A DNA stretch of 64,000 nucleotides from Sebastes aleutianus (lineage: Eukaryota > Chordata > Actinopteri > Perciformes > Sebastidae): NCBI GenBank assembly GCA_916700875.1, contig CAKAKS010000001.1, forward strand, positions 11,781,741-11,845,740. Reading direction: 5' to 3'. The position numbers and the translations under genes are program-made. Every line of letters begins with the position of its first letter. Positions within the stretch are counted from its first letter, which is position 1. This document shows positions 38,098-48,500 of this stretch, piece after piece. The notes under the pieces were generated by a model. That model had not been told where the DNA came from, made no database searches, and was given only the letters and a program-made list of their open reading frames with translations.

Positions 38098-38277
38098 ATA
38101 ACAGCAGTATGCAGAGAGGCTGCCCTCCTGGCCCTACAAGAGGACATCAAAGCTCAGCACGTCGAGGCCAGACACTTTGAAAGAGCCCTGAACACTGTGA
38201 AGCCCCGGATCCCCGACTCTCTCATCCAGTCGTATATCAGCTATCAGCAGCAACAGAGCGGCCTGTGCTTCTTCTGA
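38098..38277 (+). CDS. afg2a: afg2a (spata5) terminal coding exon, D2 lid and C-terminus
   Basis: This exon encodes 59 residues and a TGA stop (38275-38277), read in phase 0 from the acceptor gtcccag (38091-38097). It begins I-T-A-V-C-R-E-A-A-L-L-A-L, the helical lid of the D2 AAA+ module that follows S-G-A-E of the preceding exon. It then has a R-H-F-E-R-A-L segment and V-K-P-R-I-P-D-S-L, both typical of the AFG2A C-terminus, and ends in a short Gln-rich, Y/F-containing tail (S-Y-I-S-Y-Q then S-G-L-C-F-F). Length and order agree with what I know of the vertebrate protein, which ends soon after a P-R-I-P motif and a short tail. Together the two exons supply the last 114 residues of the protein. 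An open frame beginning at 38038 runs into this exon from the intron, but the splice acceptor and family alignment place the exon start at 38098. Confidence 0.95.
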   Translation: MTAVCREAALLALQEDIKAQHVEARHFERALNTVKPRIPDSLIQSYISYQQQQSGLCFF

Positions 38278-38435
38278 CCTCGCTGCTGTGGACCAAGGCA
38301 ATACTAAGGAACTTTGTTTTCTGTGTAATTCTGATATTATTTTAAAAGAAAAGGTTTTCAACTGCCCCGGTCTGCTGGAAAAGTTACTAGCATATGATGA
38401 GAAACTGACACAACCACCAGCCGAACATGTTATGT

Positions 38436-38441
38436 AATAAA
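38436..38441 (+). promoter_or_regulatory. afg2a: afg2a proximal polyadenylation signal (AATAAA)
   Basis: Canonical hexamer about 160 nt past the stop codon, in the context tatgtAATAAAaaatg. Confidence 0.6.
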
Positions 38442-38576
38442 AAATGTCCCCAAATTGCTTGTTGAAATCCGGACTGTTTTTGTATGTTAGCTCAGCAGGA
38501 CAATATTGTTTTATTTTTGGGGTTTTGAGAAATGAGCTGAAATGTCATGTTTCATCATATGAGATATTAATAATGT

Positions 38577-38582
38577 AATAAA
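38577..38582 (+). promoter_or_regulatory. afg2a: afg2a distal polyadenylation signal (AATAAA)
   Basis: Second canonical hexamer about 300 nt past the stop, with T-rich sequence downstream at about 38619-38625. The two signals suggest alternative 3' ends. Confidence 0.6.
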
Positions 38583-38602
38583 TGCATTATATATATATTC
38601 AT

Positions 38603-40289
38603 TGCCTTGGGTTGCCTGTTTTTTTAATAGCAAAAGAACATTACAGGAGAAAGAATAGTCACAAATATGTTAATAAGCTCTGATGGTGATTTTTTACAGA
38701 AGAATTAGACTGCTTAGAAAAGTCTCTAAAATACACACATTTTATTCAAAAACCATGCAATTCACATAAAATAATGTCAAATGCACTCTCAGTCAGTGCA
38801 AAATTGAGCTGGGAGCAGGTTTGGACTGGATTCTAAGACTTCTCCATGCATTGGTCTGATTTAGCTCTGCAGCTTTTGCTGTCTTTTCTGCATATTTTAG
38901 AGCAACTTTTGTATTATTTGCAAGTTTAAATATGTGTGGCTCTTCAAAAAAGCATGTTCCAAATGGGATTTTTTTAAACTGCATGGTTAAATCACAAGTT
39001 TTTAAATGTTTTCACCCAGACAGAAAAGACTTTAGGCCCATATATTTGACAAGAATCCTATAAATTGTTTTATAAATGCTTATATAACGTACATCATGGC
39101 CCCTTTAATCAGAATATTACATTATGTCCCCCCTTGTAATAATAACATATATGTAATTAAATAGTGGAATTAGCCTATTATTATCTGGGGACCTTGTGGA
39201 CCCCCTTCCACCAGGATCCCTGATGCTTCCTAAAGCCCTGCATGGTTTGTGGAACCACTGCTCCATCATATCCTCGAGGGGAGAAAAGCAGCCCCGGCTG
39301 GTATATTCATCACATCCATCCATGGAAAATCAGCTAATTGCTGTAATCGTGAGATTTCCGTCCGCACTTCCGACCACTAAGAGCAGAGGGATCCAGGCGG
39401 CCATCTGTCGGTCGACCAGGATCTGCTTTATCACCAACAAGCTGAATGTTAACATCCAGTCAGTCGCTTTAACTCCATCACTATTCTCCCTTTAAACATG
39501 CTCTGACCCCAAATGGCACTGGAGGTCATTCATCTATTGATTTTTCCATTTGAATAGGATAAATTGACTTTGTATTGAACTTCCTTTTCTCATGGATCCG
39601 GATGTAGCGCATCCGCGACACCAATCAAACCAGACAGTCAGGAACAGAGAGGAGGAGGAGGAGGAGGAGGAGGAAGAGGAGGGTGGGGGGGGGAGTCTTT
39701 CCCCTGGCTGCAGGGCTGCTTTTTTCTTAAGGTGGTCCAGGACTAAACCCCCAACCACCACCACCACCACCACCATCTCCACCCCCCATGCAAAAAGTCG
39801 ACCCATGGAACTGTTGAATTGGTGGGAAAATGTCCATATCAGAGGAGTTATGCAAGCTGTAGGCTCATGGTGACACATTCTTTATTTCCTCTGGTGTCGT
39901 CACAAGCGAGCAGAGAAGAGACATCCTGTTGATGTTTCCTCCCTGAATTCTCTATAAACTCACAGTTTGTCTGTGCAAGACTCCAGCATCTGGGGGTCTT
40001 TTAATGGAGTCCTGCATTGCTAACTTTGACTTTTAAGAATATTTACAATACTTTAATATGTATGGGTGTCCTCAATGCACTGCTAAATACCACATAGATT
40101 ATTAACTTTAATTTGAAAATACCTTATCTTTGTTGAGGACCCCTGTTTATAAACCATTTTAATTACATACATATAGGAACAAAAGTTTTGGTATATTACA
40201 TATGACAAAACATTTGTCAAACTGGTCATTTTCGGTTCCCTAACATGTTAAACATTTAAACATATTTGCTGCATTTAAGTTTCAGCCTT
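38603..40289. other. Intergenic spacer between afg2a and spry1
   Basis: No gene is seen. The left part is ordinary AT-rich DNA. Positions about 39190-39490 are less AT-rich, repeat-poor and complex, and are a possible regulatory block. A GAG triplet run lies at 39648-39682 and a CCA/ACC run at about 39752-39775; both generate spurious Glu/Thr-rich frames. 39900-40289 is AT-rich and unremarkable. Confidence 0.6.
39648..39682. repeat. (GAG)n tract
   Basis: A GAG triplet run with one AAG interruption, followed by a run of eight to nine G. Confidence 0.9.
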
Positions 40290-41402
40290 CATCTCTCACC
40301 CCAAATGCTTCAGTTAGAATCATGTTTTTTCAGTTCATTAGATAGTTAATAAATTGTACTTCCATTTAGGCTACTTCTGTTAAATATATGATCTGTGAGC
40401 AACAGAAAACACCAAAATGCCTTATGGTAGGTATTATGCTTTAAAGCCTTATAATAACTTATATCTTTTAGGAGTCCAGCATGGTATTTCAGTTTATTTC
40501 AGAAGCAGAGCAAAGAAAAAAAAAACATTAAAAAATGTATTAAAAATTTGCTTTTCCTTGTCATTTTATGTCAGAAAATGACAAATCAGCAAGTATATAA
40601 ATAAATGGGCGCGTTTTTTACATCACTATTAGTCACATTAACCTCATTCACATAATTATTCATAACCCACAAGAACGGAAACTAGTAGTTTCATCTCACC
40701 CCACTGCTTCAGTTAGAATCATGTTTTTTTTTCAGTTTATTAGATAGTTAATAAATTGTACTTCCATTTAGGCTACTTCTGTTAAACATATGATCAGAAA
40801 ACATCAAAATGCCTTATGGTATTATGCTCTAAAGCTTTATAATAACTTCTATTTGTTTGGGACCAGCATTGTATTTCAGTTTATTTTAGAAGCCGAGCAA
40901 AAAAAAATTCAATAAATGTAAAATGTATAAAAAAACTTTTACCTGTCATTTGATGTTGTGTGTCTAAGGAGTGTGAACCAGAAAAATGACAAATCAGCAA
41001 GTATATAAATAAATGGTTTGTTACATCACTATTAGTCACATTAATTGTTAATAAGTATTTCAGTTTATTTTAGAAGGGGAGCAAAAAATAAATTCAATAA
41101 ATTTAAAATGTATAAAAAAATTAAAAAAATAATAAAAAATAATAAGCATGGTACCAGCATGGTATTTCAATTTATTTTAGAAGCAGAGCAAAAAAAATCA
41201 ATAAATGTAAAATGTTTTTTTTTTTTTTAAATGTGCTTTTACTTGTCATTTGATGTTGTGTGTCTAAGGAACACACCAACCAGAAAATGACAAATCAGCA
41301 AGTATATAAATAAATGCTTTGTTACATCACTATTAGTCACATTAACCTCATTCACATCATTATTCATAACCCACAAGAACGGAAACTAGTAGTTTTTTTT
41401 TT
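40290..41402. repeat. Complex tandem duplication upstream of spry1 (about 400 bp unit)
   Basis: A block starting catctc.caccccA at 40290 starts again at 40692, so the full unit is about 400 bp. Shared landmarks are ttagaatcatg, tagttaataaattgtac, atgccttatgg, gtatttcagttta and the phrase gacaaatcagcaagtatat. The last occurs three times, at about 40585, 40988 and 41289. The gtatttcA.tttattt landmark occurs four times (about 40482, 40870, 41055, 41162), showing two further partial units. The final copy ends near 41402 with the same acaagaacggaaactagtag phrase seen at the end of the first unit (about 40670-40690). It is AT-rich, non-coding, and ends about 200 bp before the presumed spry1 start. 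Confidence 0.85.
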
Positions 41403-41639
41403 CCAGCCCCCCTCATACATAGAGCCACACCACTAGAATAAAAACCCTCCCAGTCCACCTTAAACTAGTGCACACATCTCTATCGCCCGGCCTTCCACAT
41501 CTGCCCAATGAATCAGGAGCGGATGCGATGTATCCTTTTTCAGTGGAGTGAATGGGCCAATGGGAGTTGGCTTGTCGAGCAAACACTGAGCTCTGCGTTC
41601 CCATTCATTCAGTGAGTGGTGAACAGGAGCCCGCAGAGC

Positions 41640-41640
<1 letters not shown>
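41403..41640 (+). promoter_or_regulatory. spry1: Presumed spry1 core promoter region
   Basis: This is the repeat-free stretch just upstream of the non-coding first exon. It contains two CCAAT motifs, at 41505-41509 and 41557-41561 (ggCCAATggga). No good TATA box sits at the right spacing. The start site is inferred to lie around 41590-41650, immediately before or within the GA repeat, from the change in composition and the position of the first donor. The limits are approximate. Confidence 0.5.
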
Positions 41641-41677
<37 letters not shown>

Positions 41678-42169
41678 ACCGCTTCTCTGCGACCCAAAAC
41701 GACGCTTCTTCTTCTTTTTCTGCTGCGAGCGCAGACTGAGACTCTCCGCAACAAGAAGAAGAAGTAAACAGCACAAGAGCTCCAACTCACACTCTCCACA
41801 GAGACTAGAAGAGAGGGAGGAGAAGTCTTGGATATTTCATTTCTCCGACACGTTTTACGCATTTTTTCTCCCTTTATTTTACAACAATTCCTGCGGGACT
41901 TCTTCTTTGCCTCCCCAAGTGCTCCACCGTGGATTTACTTTGTTTTATCCTGGGAGAGACGGATGCATGCGTAAAAAACTGAACTTCTCTGCTGAACTAA
42001 ACCAAGAAAAAAAGGGAATAATAACGCAAAAGAAAGGGATACACTTGGATTAACAGGCTGTGAATGTGAATGTTATGCATCAGACCTTATTATAGTCGTT
42101 TGTGGATGGAGTTTTGGTTATTGGCTATTTTGGGTTGATGGATTCGACGTTATGGATGGTTGCATATAG
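41620..42169 (+). other. spry1: spry1 exon 1, non-coding leader
   Basis: Vertebrate SPRY genes have a non-coding first exon and an intronless CDS, and this region fits. It ends with a good donor (atatag/gtacgt) at 42169/42170 that pairs with a strong polypyrimidine acceptor at 43553. The start is approximate. The leader contains several upstream AUGs: 41963 (a three-codon reading frame), 41967 (frame ending 42053), others near 42066-42073, and 42138, whose frame continues over the splice. The long frame at 41616-42053 is not proposed to be a protein. Confidence 0.65.
41643..41676 (+). repeat. (AG)17 microsatellite at the spry1 5' end
   Basis: An uninterrupted AG dinucleotide run lies at or just after the inferred transcription start. 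GA repeats at fish promoters are often length-variable; a GAGA-type nucleosome effect is possible but not shown. Confidence 0.95.
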
Positions 42170-43599
42170 GTACGTATCTTCCTTTACTATTTCACACTTG
42201 TTTTACGTTGTATTATGTTGCTTTTACGCAGTTTATTATCCGATAGTAGCGCACGTATAGCGACCTAAATGTTTTTGTTAACGCTGGTGCACAAATCCTA
42301 AGACTTTCTGTGTCATTTTTCTGTGCGTTTTGGCACAGCAAGAAAACTAAATGAATCGCGATTAGTTTAGTTGAAGTTGATGGATCTCTCCCTTGCATGT
42401 GTCCTTCCGTGGCTCTTCTCTTCTGCTGTAACAAACACCCATCCCCCCATGCACGGCGGTTGTTTTCATTCATAAGTTTTTTCTCCTCCGTCTATTTGGA
42501 TGCGTCCTCTTAATGTCTCTTGATCTCCGGCTCTCTGTGTGTGTTTTTATAGGATCCTGCTTTTATTACTGCGCACGACGTCTCCTCCTTTTGAACGCGC
42601 TCTGTGCGGATAATCCTATTAATAGTGCGTCTTCTGATGCGTAAAGTTCTTAAAAAACAACAAGTTTGCTTATTTGCAAAGCGCAATAAGAGATACAAAT
42701 CAGCTCCTGGCTGCAGTGTGTGTGAGGTTTAATGAGGTTTTGGCCTCGTGCAGGTCGGTGTTGCTTCATAACATCCCCGAAGCCTCCAACACAAATTCCT
42801 GATGGTGTTTATGACATAAACACAGTTATTAGACAAATTGTTATGCTTCAAATAAACTTCAAAATCCGTGTCTTGCTGTAGTTTTAATCCGACAACTTTC
42901 AACCAAAGTCGGTATTTTGTCGGAACTTGGTCTGACCTTTTTTTTTTTTTTTTTTCTCTACTTTTGTCCCCCATTTCCCTGAAATCCCTTTTTGGTGTAG
43001 TAATAGAATACTAAGTGAGGCAGCTCATTTAGTTCCCTTGGATCGCGTCCTCATTTCGTCTCCTCGCGGTGCATTTAAATGTTAACTAGTCATACAAATG
43101 TAAATGAGGAGGGGAAGTATTTGTAGGGCCTACTGAAGTTTAGATGTGTGCGTGTTATTGGGGAGGAAGGTACAAAAAGTCTTGTTAATAGTCAACTTTT
43201 TTTTTTTGCCTCACTTAAGGGGATCAAAAGTGACATATTGTCATGTTGACAGGATGAAAACAGTCAGTCTGGGTCAACTTTAAATACTCCTTCAAATATT
43301 GCACTTCAAACAATAATACAAACTATTTCTGCTGCTGCAGAATCCTTCTTATGTTTTGGTTTAGGGGATAATGATATGAGACTGATTGGTTTCCACTTGG
43401 CTTTGAATTTGAAATGGCCGTGTCAATCCCTCTTCCATCAGGACAGTGTGTGTTTGCCAGTTATGCCATGTTTTGTCTCTGTCTGATGATGTCCCCCTCC
43501 CTCCTCTGCCTCTCCTTTGTCTCTCCCCCGGCCTCTCTTCCCCCCTCTGGCAGGTTTTCCGATGCATGCCAAGTCCACGGTGAATGTCGGAAGTGGTGA
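42138..43599 (+). other. spry1: Spliced upstream ORF in the spry1 leader (25 codons)
   Basis: An ATG at 42138 reads 10 codons plus two bases to the donor at 42169. After splicing it continues from 43554 in frame to a TGA at 43597-43599, nine bases before the Sprouty start codon. The predicted peptide is M-D-S-T-L-W-M-V-A-Y-R then F-S-D-A-C-Q-V-H-G-E-C-R-K-W. It exists only in the spliced mRNA. A uORF ending so close to the main AUG would be expected to influence re-initiation. No homology is claimed for the peptide. Confidence 0.45.
42170..43553 (+). other. spry1: spry1 intron 1
   Basis: GT (42170-42171) to AG (43552-43553), with a long pyrimidine tract before the acceptor (43495-43550). A poly-T run lies at 42940-42956. 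No repeats of the families seen elsewhere in the window are obvious. It contains no coding sequence; the antisense frames here are chance. Confidence 0.7.
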
Positions 43600-43608
43600 T
43601 CCCCCCAG
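43554..43608 (+). other. spry1: spry1 exon 2 leader with overlapping upstream AUGs
   Basis: This is the short 5' UTR part of the coding exon. AUGs at 43562 and 43584 lie in the two other frames. The 43562 frame ends at 43648, past the main start, and the 43584 frame stays open to 43883. Both have poor initiation contexts (pyrimidine at -3). The main AUG at 43609 has C at -3 and G at +4. Confidence 0.65.
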
Positions 43609-44700
43609 ATGGAGCTCCAAAGTCAACATGGCCCCGGCGGTTCATTAGTGGTGATCCAGCAGCCTTCCCTAGAGAGCCGGCAGAGGTCGGATTACGAGCG
43701 GGAGCTCCAGCATGCCGCCATTCTCTCCCTGGACCAAATCAAGGCCATCCGCTCCAACAACGAGTACACCGAGGGGCCCTCGGTGGTACGGAGGCCCCCT
43801 GCGCCTCGCATGGCCCCCAGGCCCCAGGACAAGCAGGAGAGAACTCACGAGGTCATCCTCGTCAATGTGAACAACAATTATGAGCATCGGCCGTCAGGTC
43901 ACCACCATCACGTCGGGGGCGGCGGCGTGGTGGTCGTGGCCGGGGGACAGCAGTACGGCGGGTCCCGGGCGCCGGGGCTCAGTCGCTCCACTAGCACAGG
44001 AAGTGCCGCCAGTTCAGGGAGCAACAGTAGCGCCTCCTCTGAACAGGGACTCTTGGCACGCTCGCCCCCCACCAGGCCCGGCGCGAGCTTACAGCACCAC
44101 CACAGAGCGGATCGGCCTGTTCGGACTCAGCCCAAGCCCAAGGCCCTATCGCAGCCCCAGCAGGGACCTCACTTCCACCAGCCTCCACTAGAGGCTCCAC
44201 TCAAGCCCCAAGGCAAAGGGAAATCAGACTTTTCGGTCTCCGGCAACGGGGTGGTGGCCGCCGCCGGGCACCAGTTCATCTGCGAGCGCTGTGGGAAGTG
44301 CAAGTGCAGCGACTGTACAGCACCCAGGAGCCTTCCTTCGTGTCTGGCGTGCAACGGCCAGTGCCTCTGCTCGGCCGAGAGCGCGCTGGAGCACGGCACG
44401 TGCATGTGCCTGGTCAAGGGCATCTTCTACCACTGCTCCAATGACGATGAGGGCGACTCGTGCGCCGACCACCCCTGCTCGCTGTCACGCTCCCACTGCT
44501 GCTCTCGTTTCCTGTGCATGGGATTAATGTCGGTACTCTTCCCCTGTCTGCTATGCTACCCACCTGTCAAGGGGTGTCTGAAGGCGTGCCAGGGCTGCTA
44601 CGACCGGGTTAACAGGCCCGGCTGTCGCTGCAAGAACTCCAACACTGTCTATTGCAAACTGGAGAGCTGGGCCCCACAGACCCAGGAGAAACCTTCCTGA
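43609..44700 (+). CDS. spry1: Sprouty homolog 1 (Spry1), RTK-Ras-MAPK feedback inhibitor
   Basis: This is a 363-residue protein in a single coding exon. Sprouty proteins sit at the plasma membrane and in the cytosol and damp FGF, VEGF and GDNF/RET signalling to Ras-ERK. Residues 1-60 hold the family N-terminus, with the N-E-Y-T-E-G-P motif. Its Tyr53 is the conserved phospho-tyrosine bound by the Cbl SH2-like domain. Residues 124-150 are the Ser-rich segment (L-S-R-S-T-S-T-G-S onward), regulated by phosphorylation in the family. Residues about 223-346 are the Cys-rich Sprouty domain: F-I-C-E-R-C-G-K-C-K-C-S, then C-L-C-S-A-E-S, G-T-C-M-C-L-V-K-G-I-F-Y-H-C-S-N-D-D, and R-P-G-C-R-C-K-N-S-N-T-V-Y-C-K. 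The family uses this domain for palmitoylation and membrane targeting. The N-terminal wording and the afg2a neighbour point to Spry1 rather than Spry2 or Spry4. It is longer than the mammalian protein (about 319 residues): a His/Gly/Val low-complexity stretch (98-118) and an enlarged His/Pro/Gln linker (about 158-220) account for the difference. The stop is TGA at 44698. The start is chosen because it gives the conserved N-terminus. Confidence 0.97.
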   Translation: MELQSQHGPGGSLVVIQQPSLESRQRSDYERELQHAAILSLDQIKAIRSNNEYTEGPSVVRRPPAPRMAPRPQDKQERTHEVILVNVNNNYEHRPSGHHHHVGGGGVVVVAGGQQYGGSRAPGLSRSTSTGSAASSGSNSSASSEQGLLARSPPTRPGASLQHHHRADRPVRTQPKPKALSQPQQGPHFHQPPLEAPLKPQGKGKSDFSVSGNGVVAAAGHQFICERCGKCKCSDCTAPRSLPSCLACNGQCLCSAESALEHGTCMCLVKGIFYHCSNDDEGDSCADHPCSLSRSHCCSRFLCMGLMSVLFPCLLCYPPVKGCLKACQGCYDRVNRPGCRCKNSNTVYCKLESWAPQTQEKPS

Positions 44701-45565
44701 TCGGCCCCTGTGTGTGTTTGTGAGTGCGTGTGCGCGGGAGACTCTTGATGTGGATCTTATGATGACAATGATAATGATGATGATAGTCACAAATTAATGT
44801 TTATCAAACATTCTAAGCACCTCCCACCAGCCTCCCCCTCCTCGCTGCGGAAACCTAAGGAGCTAAGCAAAGGAGTAACGAAAACCACTCAATTATTTTT
44901 ATTTTCTCTGGATCAGGACCATGTTTTTACAGACCAGTGTTTGCCTTAACTGTTTCTATGTCTATCCTCAGCTCCTCATTAACACTATTTTTTTATATAT
45001 ATGAAAAAAGTTTTTCTTCCGTTTTAGGTAGGCAGTTTCCTCTGGGTCTGTGTGCCACAGTGGGAGCTGCCTCTCACCAAATCTGTGAAGGACGATCTAC
45101 TATAGGGCAATTATGTAGCTGTTACCTGGTATTCATAGCAAGCAGGTATGTTTGAATTTATTGGTTGCTACCACACTAAAACCGTGGTTCCTATGCTCAT
45201 GTTGCATTAACGAAAGCACATCCATCTCATAGTATTTTTTTTTTTCTCCACTTGGATATGTTTCTCTCCTTCCACCCATCTGAACTTTTTCATACACATT
45301 CTGTGGCATTCTCCCATGTTTGTTTGTTTTCTTTATTTTTGTGTAAATTGTATGCTCAAAATCCATAAGAGGAATTCTGGCTATTTTTTAAAAAGAAAAA
45401 ATGTCTGTTAAAACATTTTTTTTGTTGTAAAAAATATTTATTATGTGAAGCTCTATTATTTTATGATATTTATTGCAAGAGACAGTCTTAAATTTACTCA
45501 TGTCTGAATATAACAAAATATCAAATACTTACTGAAAAATTAAAGGGTGGCACAAAAGAAAACTA
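44701..45565 (+). other. spry1: spry1 3' UTR
   Basis: AT-rich non-coding tail of about 860 nt after the TGA. It has several ATTTA pentamers (about 45434, 45466 and 45492) and T-rich runs, consistent with a short-lived mRNA, as expected of an ERK-induced feedback gene. The best poly(A) signal is ATTAAA at 45539-45544; I saw no AATAAA in this stretch. The end is approximate. Confidence 0.6.
45539..45544 (+). promoter_or_regulatory. spry1: spry1 probable polyadenylation signal (ATTAAA)
   Basis: Common variant hexamer about 840 nt past the stop, at the end of the A/T-rich 3' UTR and followed by GT-containing sequence. A later signal is possible. Confidence 0.45.
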
Positions 45566-48500
45566 TGTTAACTTTAATGCAGAAAATATATTAATTAATG
45601 AAAAAAAAAAGCAACGTCTGGTGTCTTGATTGAGCTGCTGAGAAACAGGAATGAAAGATCTGACTGATGGATGATTTTAAGGGACTTTTCATGAGTTTGA
45701 GTTCAATGGCGAACAGCAAATCGCTGTTTTCTGTGTGTGCATGTGTGTGTATGTTCACGCTGGGTGTGGAATTCCTGGTAAAAAAAAAAAAAAAAATCAG
45801 CAGTGAGTAGAAACAGCTTGTAGCTCGAAATGTGACTGTTTACATTCTTGGAGGGCTTCTTTGCTGCGATTCTCCTCGGTAACCTTGAAAGCTAAACAAT
45901 ACAGGTCATTGACACGATTAGCCCCGAAGCTGCTATAGCATCAACAGAGCCTCCACGTTTCCATGAGTTATGCTCACAGGAAGTAACTCTCCTGCTAAGC
46001 CCCCCCACTCCACTCACCAGCCAACAAGTCACCGCAAAACTATGCACTGTAGTTTACTCCCTGGGATTTAATGCGGCTAGATCGGGATGTTCCCAAACTC
46101 CCAAATGGTCTCCATATTGTGGAGCCCAACAGTGTGTGCCTTGAGAAACGAGAGCGACCATTACGAGTAGCCGGGCCACCTGTTCAAAGATAATAAACCG
46201 GGGCTATCAATGCTGGGCTTTTATGGCGTGGTTCCTGCACTAAAGGCAACGACAGGGGCAGATCCAGCCCCCACCTCGACCCACACACCCCCCACCCATT
46301 TGGCCGCCTCTTTTTGTCAGTGAATTTATCACATGGGAAGTCCGCTGACCCCCCCACTGACACCCACTCCCCCTCTTCCACCTCCGGGCCCCCAGGGGAT
46401 GAGATCATCACTTTGAAAGTTGGTTGGTCAGCCAGAAATGCCAACAGTTGGGGAAACACAAACTGTGACCAGGAATTTCTCTGGGACAAAGGGGAAAAAA
46501 AAATATACTGTGGCTTAGGTTTGGAAAACTGCAGGGTTGGCAGGAAAACAACATGTCTATAATCAGCTACATGTGACGGTGGTGCCCTCAGGTGCTCTGT
46601 GCAGCAGGCCTGGGATCTTTGGATTCAGAGTTTTTGCTAAACGGGAATATGAACCTCTTGATTTAACTTGTTAAAAGCTGCAGCTTTTGAGGAGTAAAAA
46701 GGTTTTAAATCCTCCACAGATAAGAAGCTAAACAGTAAACATGAGCACAAAGGAAGTATCTTGTTGCTTTTGTCATTTAGCTGACCAGGCTTTCACTGAG
46801 ACTGACTAGCATGCAGTCTTATTCCAGTTTGTCAGCAGTTTGCATTAAATGAACCGTCCCTCCAAATGGGCCTTCTGTACTTAATGTGCTTTTCTTTCCC
46901 TTTTTGGTGGAATGTACCTTTTGTTGCCCTGAATAGTTGAGAGTGGATTAGCGATTTGTCAATTTCCTGTTACCTTTCAGAGCTGCAATTCGAGCCCCAT
47001 TTGCTCCTGGCTCCTGGATGATAGCAAACAATAGGAGGCCTTTTTTCAGGTTTCACTATAGTTCCCCTGTACGGATGAGGGGGGGTGGAAGAGATCTAAA
47101 CTGTATTCAGGAGGTGCTGAACAGGAAGACAGTGTTTACTTGATATTTCCCAGCCTAAGCCAAATAAGGAAACAGATCCTACTCCCACCATTTCCAGAAC
47201 TTGGCTCTGTTAAGTCCTCAACATGTCTCTTAAATCTCTGATATTATCAGCGGAGGTGTCTAAAATAACATTTAAAGGCCTGTGAATAGTTCCTTTAACT
47301 GTTCAGTCAACCTGCCACGTGAACTGCACTGTAACTGCGTCACATGTTACTCATCACGGGACTCCACTGTGAAAAAAGTGAAATCTGAGTCAGTATTAAG
47401 TAATTCAATGATATAAATGGTCATAACGCCCTCCTCCTCCTTCTCTTTGCACTTGTTTCAGAGTAAATTTAGCTGCTCCACACGCCCACGTAATGCTATT
47501 TAGAGTTGTCAGGCTTGGCGGGTCCCTTGCTGCAGCTTTGGGTTTTTCGAGGCCATACAAGTGCAAACACGCATGACTACCAAGTGAGTCACGGTGGAAC
47601 CTCCAACCCACACATCCTACCGGGGCAGTCCTTTTCTTAGCCAGGGCACCGCTGCCGGCACAGCCGCGATGGAGCAGGATACTCTATAAACAGTCATCCT
47701 CCTCCACAGCATTCATCACCAAAAGGCCTGCTTCAGCTTTCCTCCGCCTCCTCATCTGGTTTTCATTATTTCCCCTCATGGCATATAAATAGAAATTAGC
47801 AATCAGGGGAAACGTGGGGGTGGTGGATTTTGGAGAGGAAGGCGGCTTTTTTGGACTTCAGCGTGATGACCAAAGTTTATGGAAGCTATCTCCTCTGATA
47901 TTCGGTTTTGGATGATCTCGGCGTGCTGGAGCGACATGTGAGAGTTCATGTGTTTTGGAAACCGCTCCAACATCCACACTCGGACTCCACAGGATTAAAA
48001 AGACATTGAAAAAAATATTAGATAGCCATAAAACATTGGAGTGCAGGTCCTGATAAAGTCACTGCTGTAATTCACTAGGTCCAAAATGCTTGAAAAATAT
48101 ACAGTATACTGCTGTTGGGTAAAAAACGTGTTTATCCAAAAGGTAAATAAGAAAAGCAGCCTTGTGTTTGCCTCGACCACCACGCGCTTCAGAGTTTATA
48201 TAACAGGTTTTGAAAGGGTTTGGTTTGGAGAATTTTCTCAACCCACAGAGGAACATGTAATCCTTCAATTTAACTTAAAACGTGATATTTTCACCTAACA
48301 GAGATGATATTATAAAGACCGTTTTTGGCTTAACGGCCAACAGATTTTGCGGCTCTCAGAGAGGTCCAAACAGCCATCGTTTGCAGAACATACACATTAC
48401 TGTAACTGTAGTTCATCTGCTTGACTACAGAACTTATTTTGTGCAGAAAGTAGATTTAGAAAATCTCATGGAGGGGTTTCCTGAAAGATTAGATGCTCCT

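Larger units (their letters stand above)
38278..38602 (+). other. afg2a: afg2a 3' UTR
   Basis: Non-coding sequence follows the TGA stop. AATAAA occurs at 38436-38441, about 160 nt after the stop, and again at 38577-38582, about 300 nt after it. Either could set the mRNA end. The second lies in an AT-rich stretch followed by a T-rich run near 38620, which suits a downstream element. The exact cleavage site cannot be fixed from sequence. Confidence 0.7.

Noticed and set aside
41616..42053. 145-codon plus frame in the spry1 first exon
   Set aside because: It begins at the (AG)n run (Arg/Glu repeats) and has no family features. Vertebrate spry first exons are non-coding.
43584..43883. 99-codon plus-strand frame overlapping the start of spry1
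   Set aside because: It is a shadow of the GC-rich Sprouty coding sequence with a poor start context and no family features. It is kept only as an overlapping upstream AUG.
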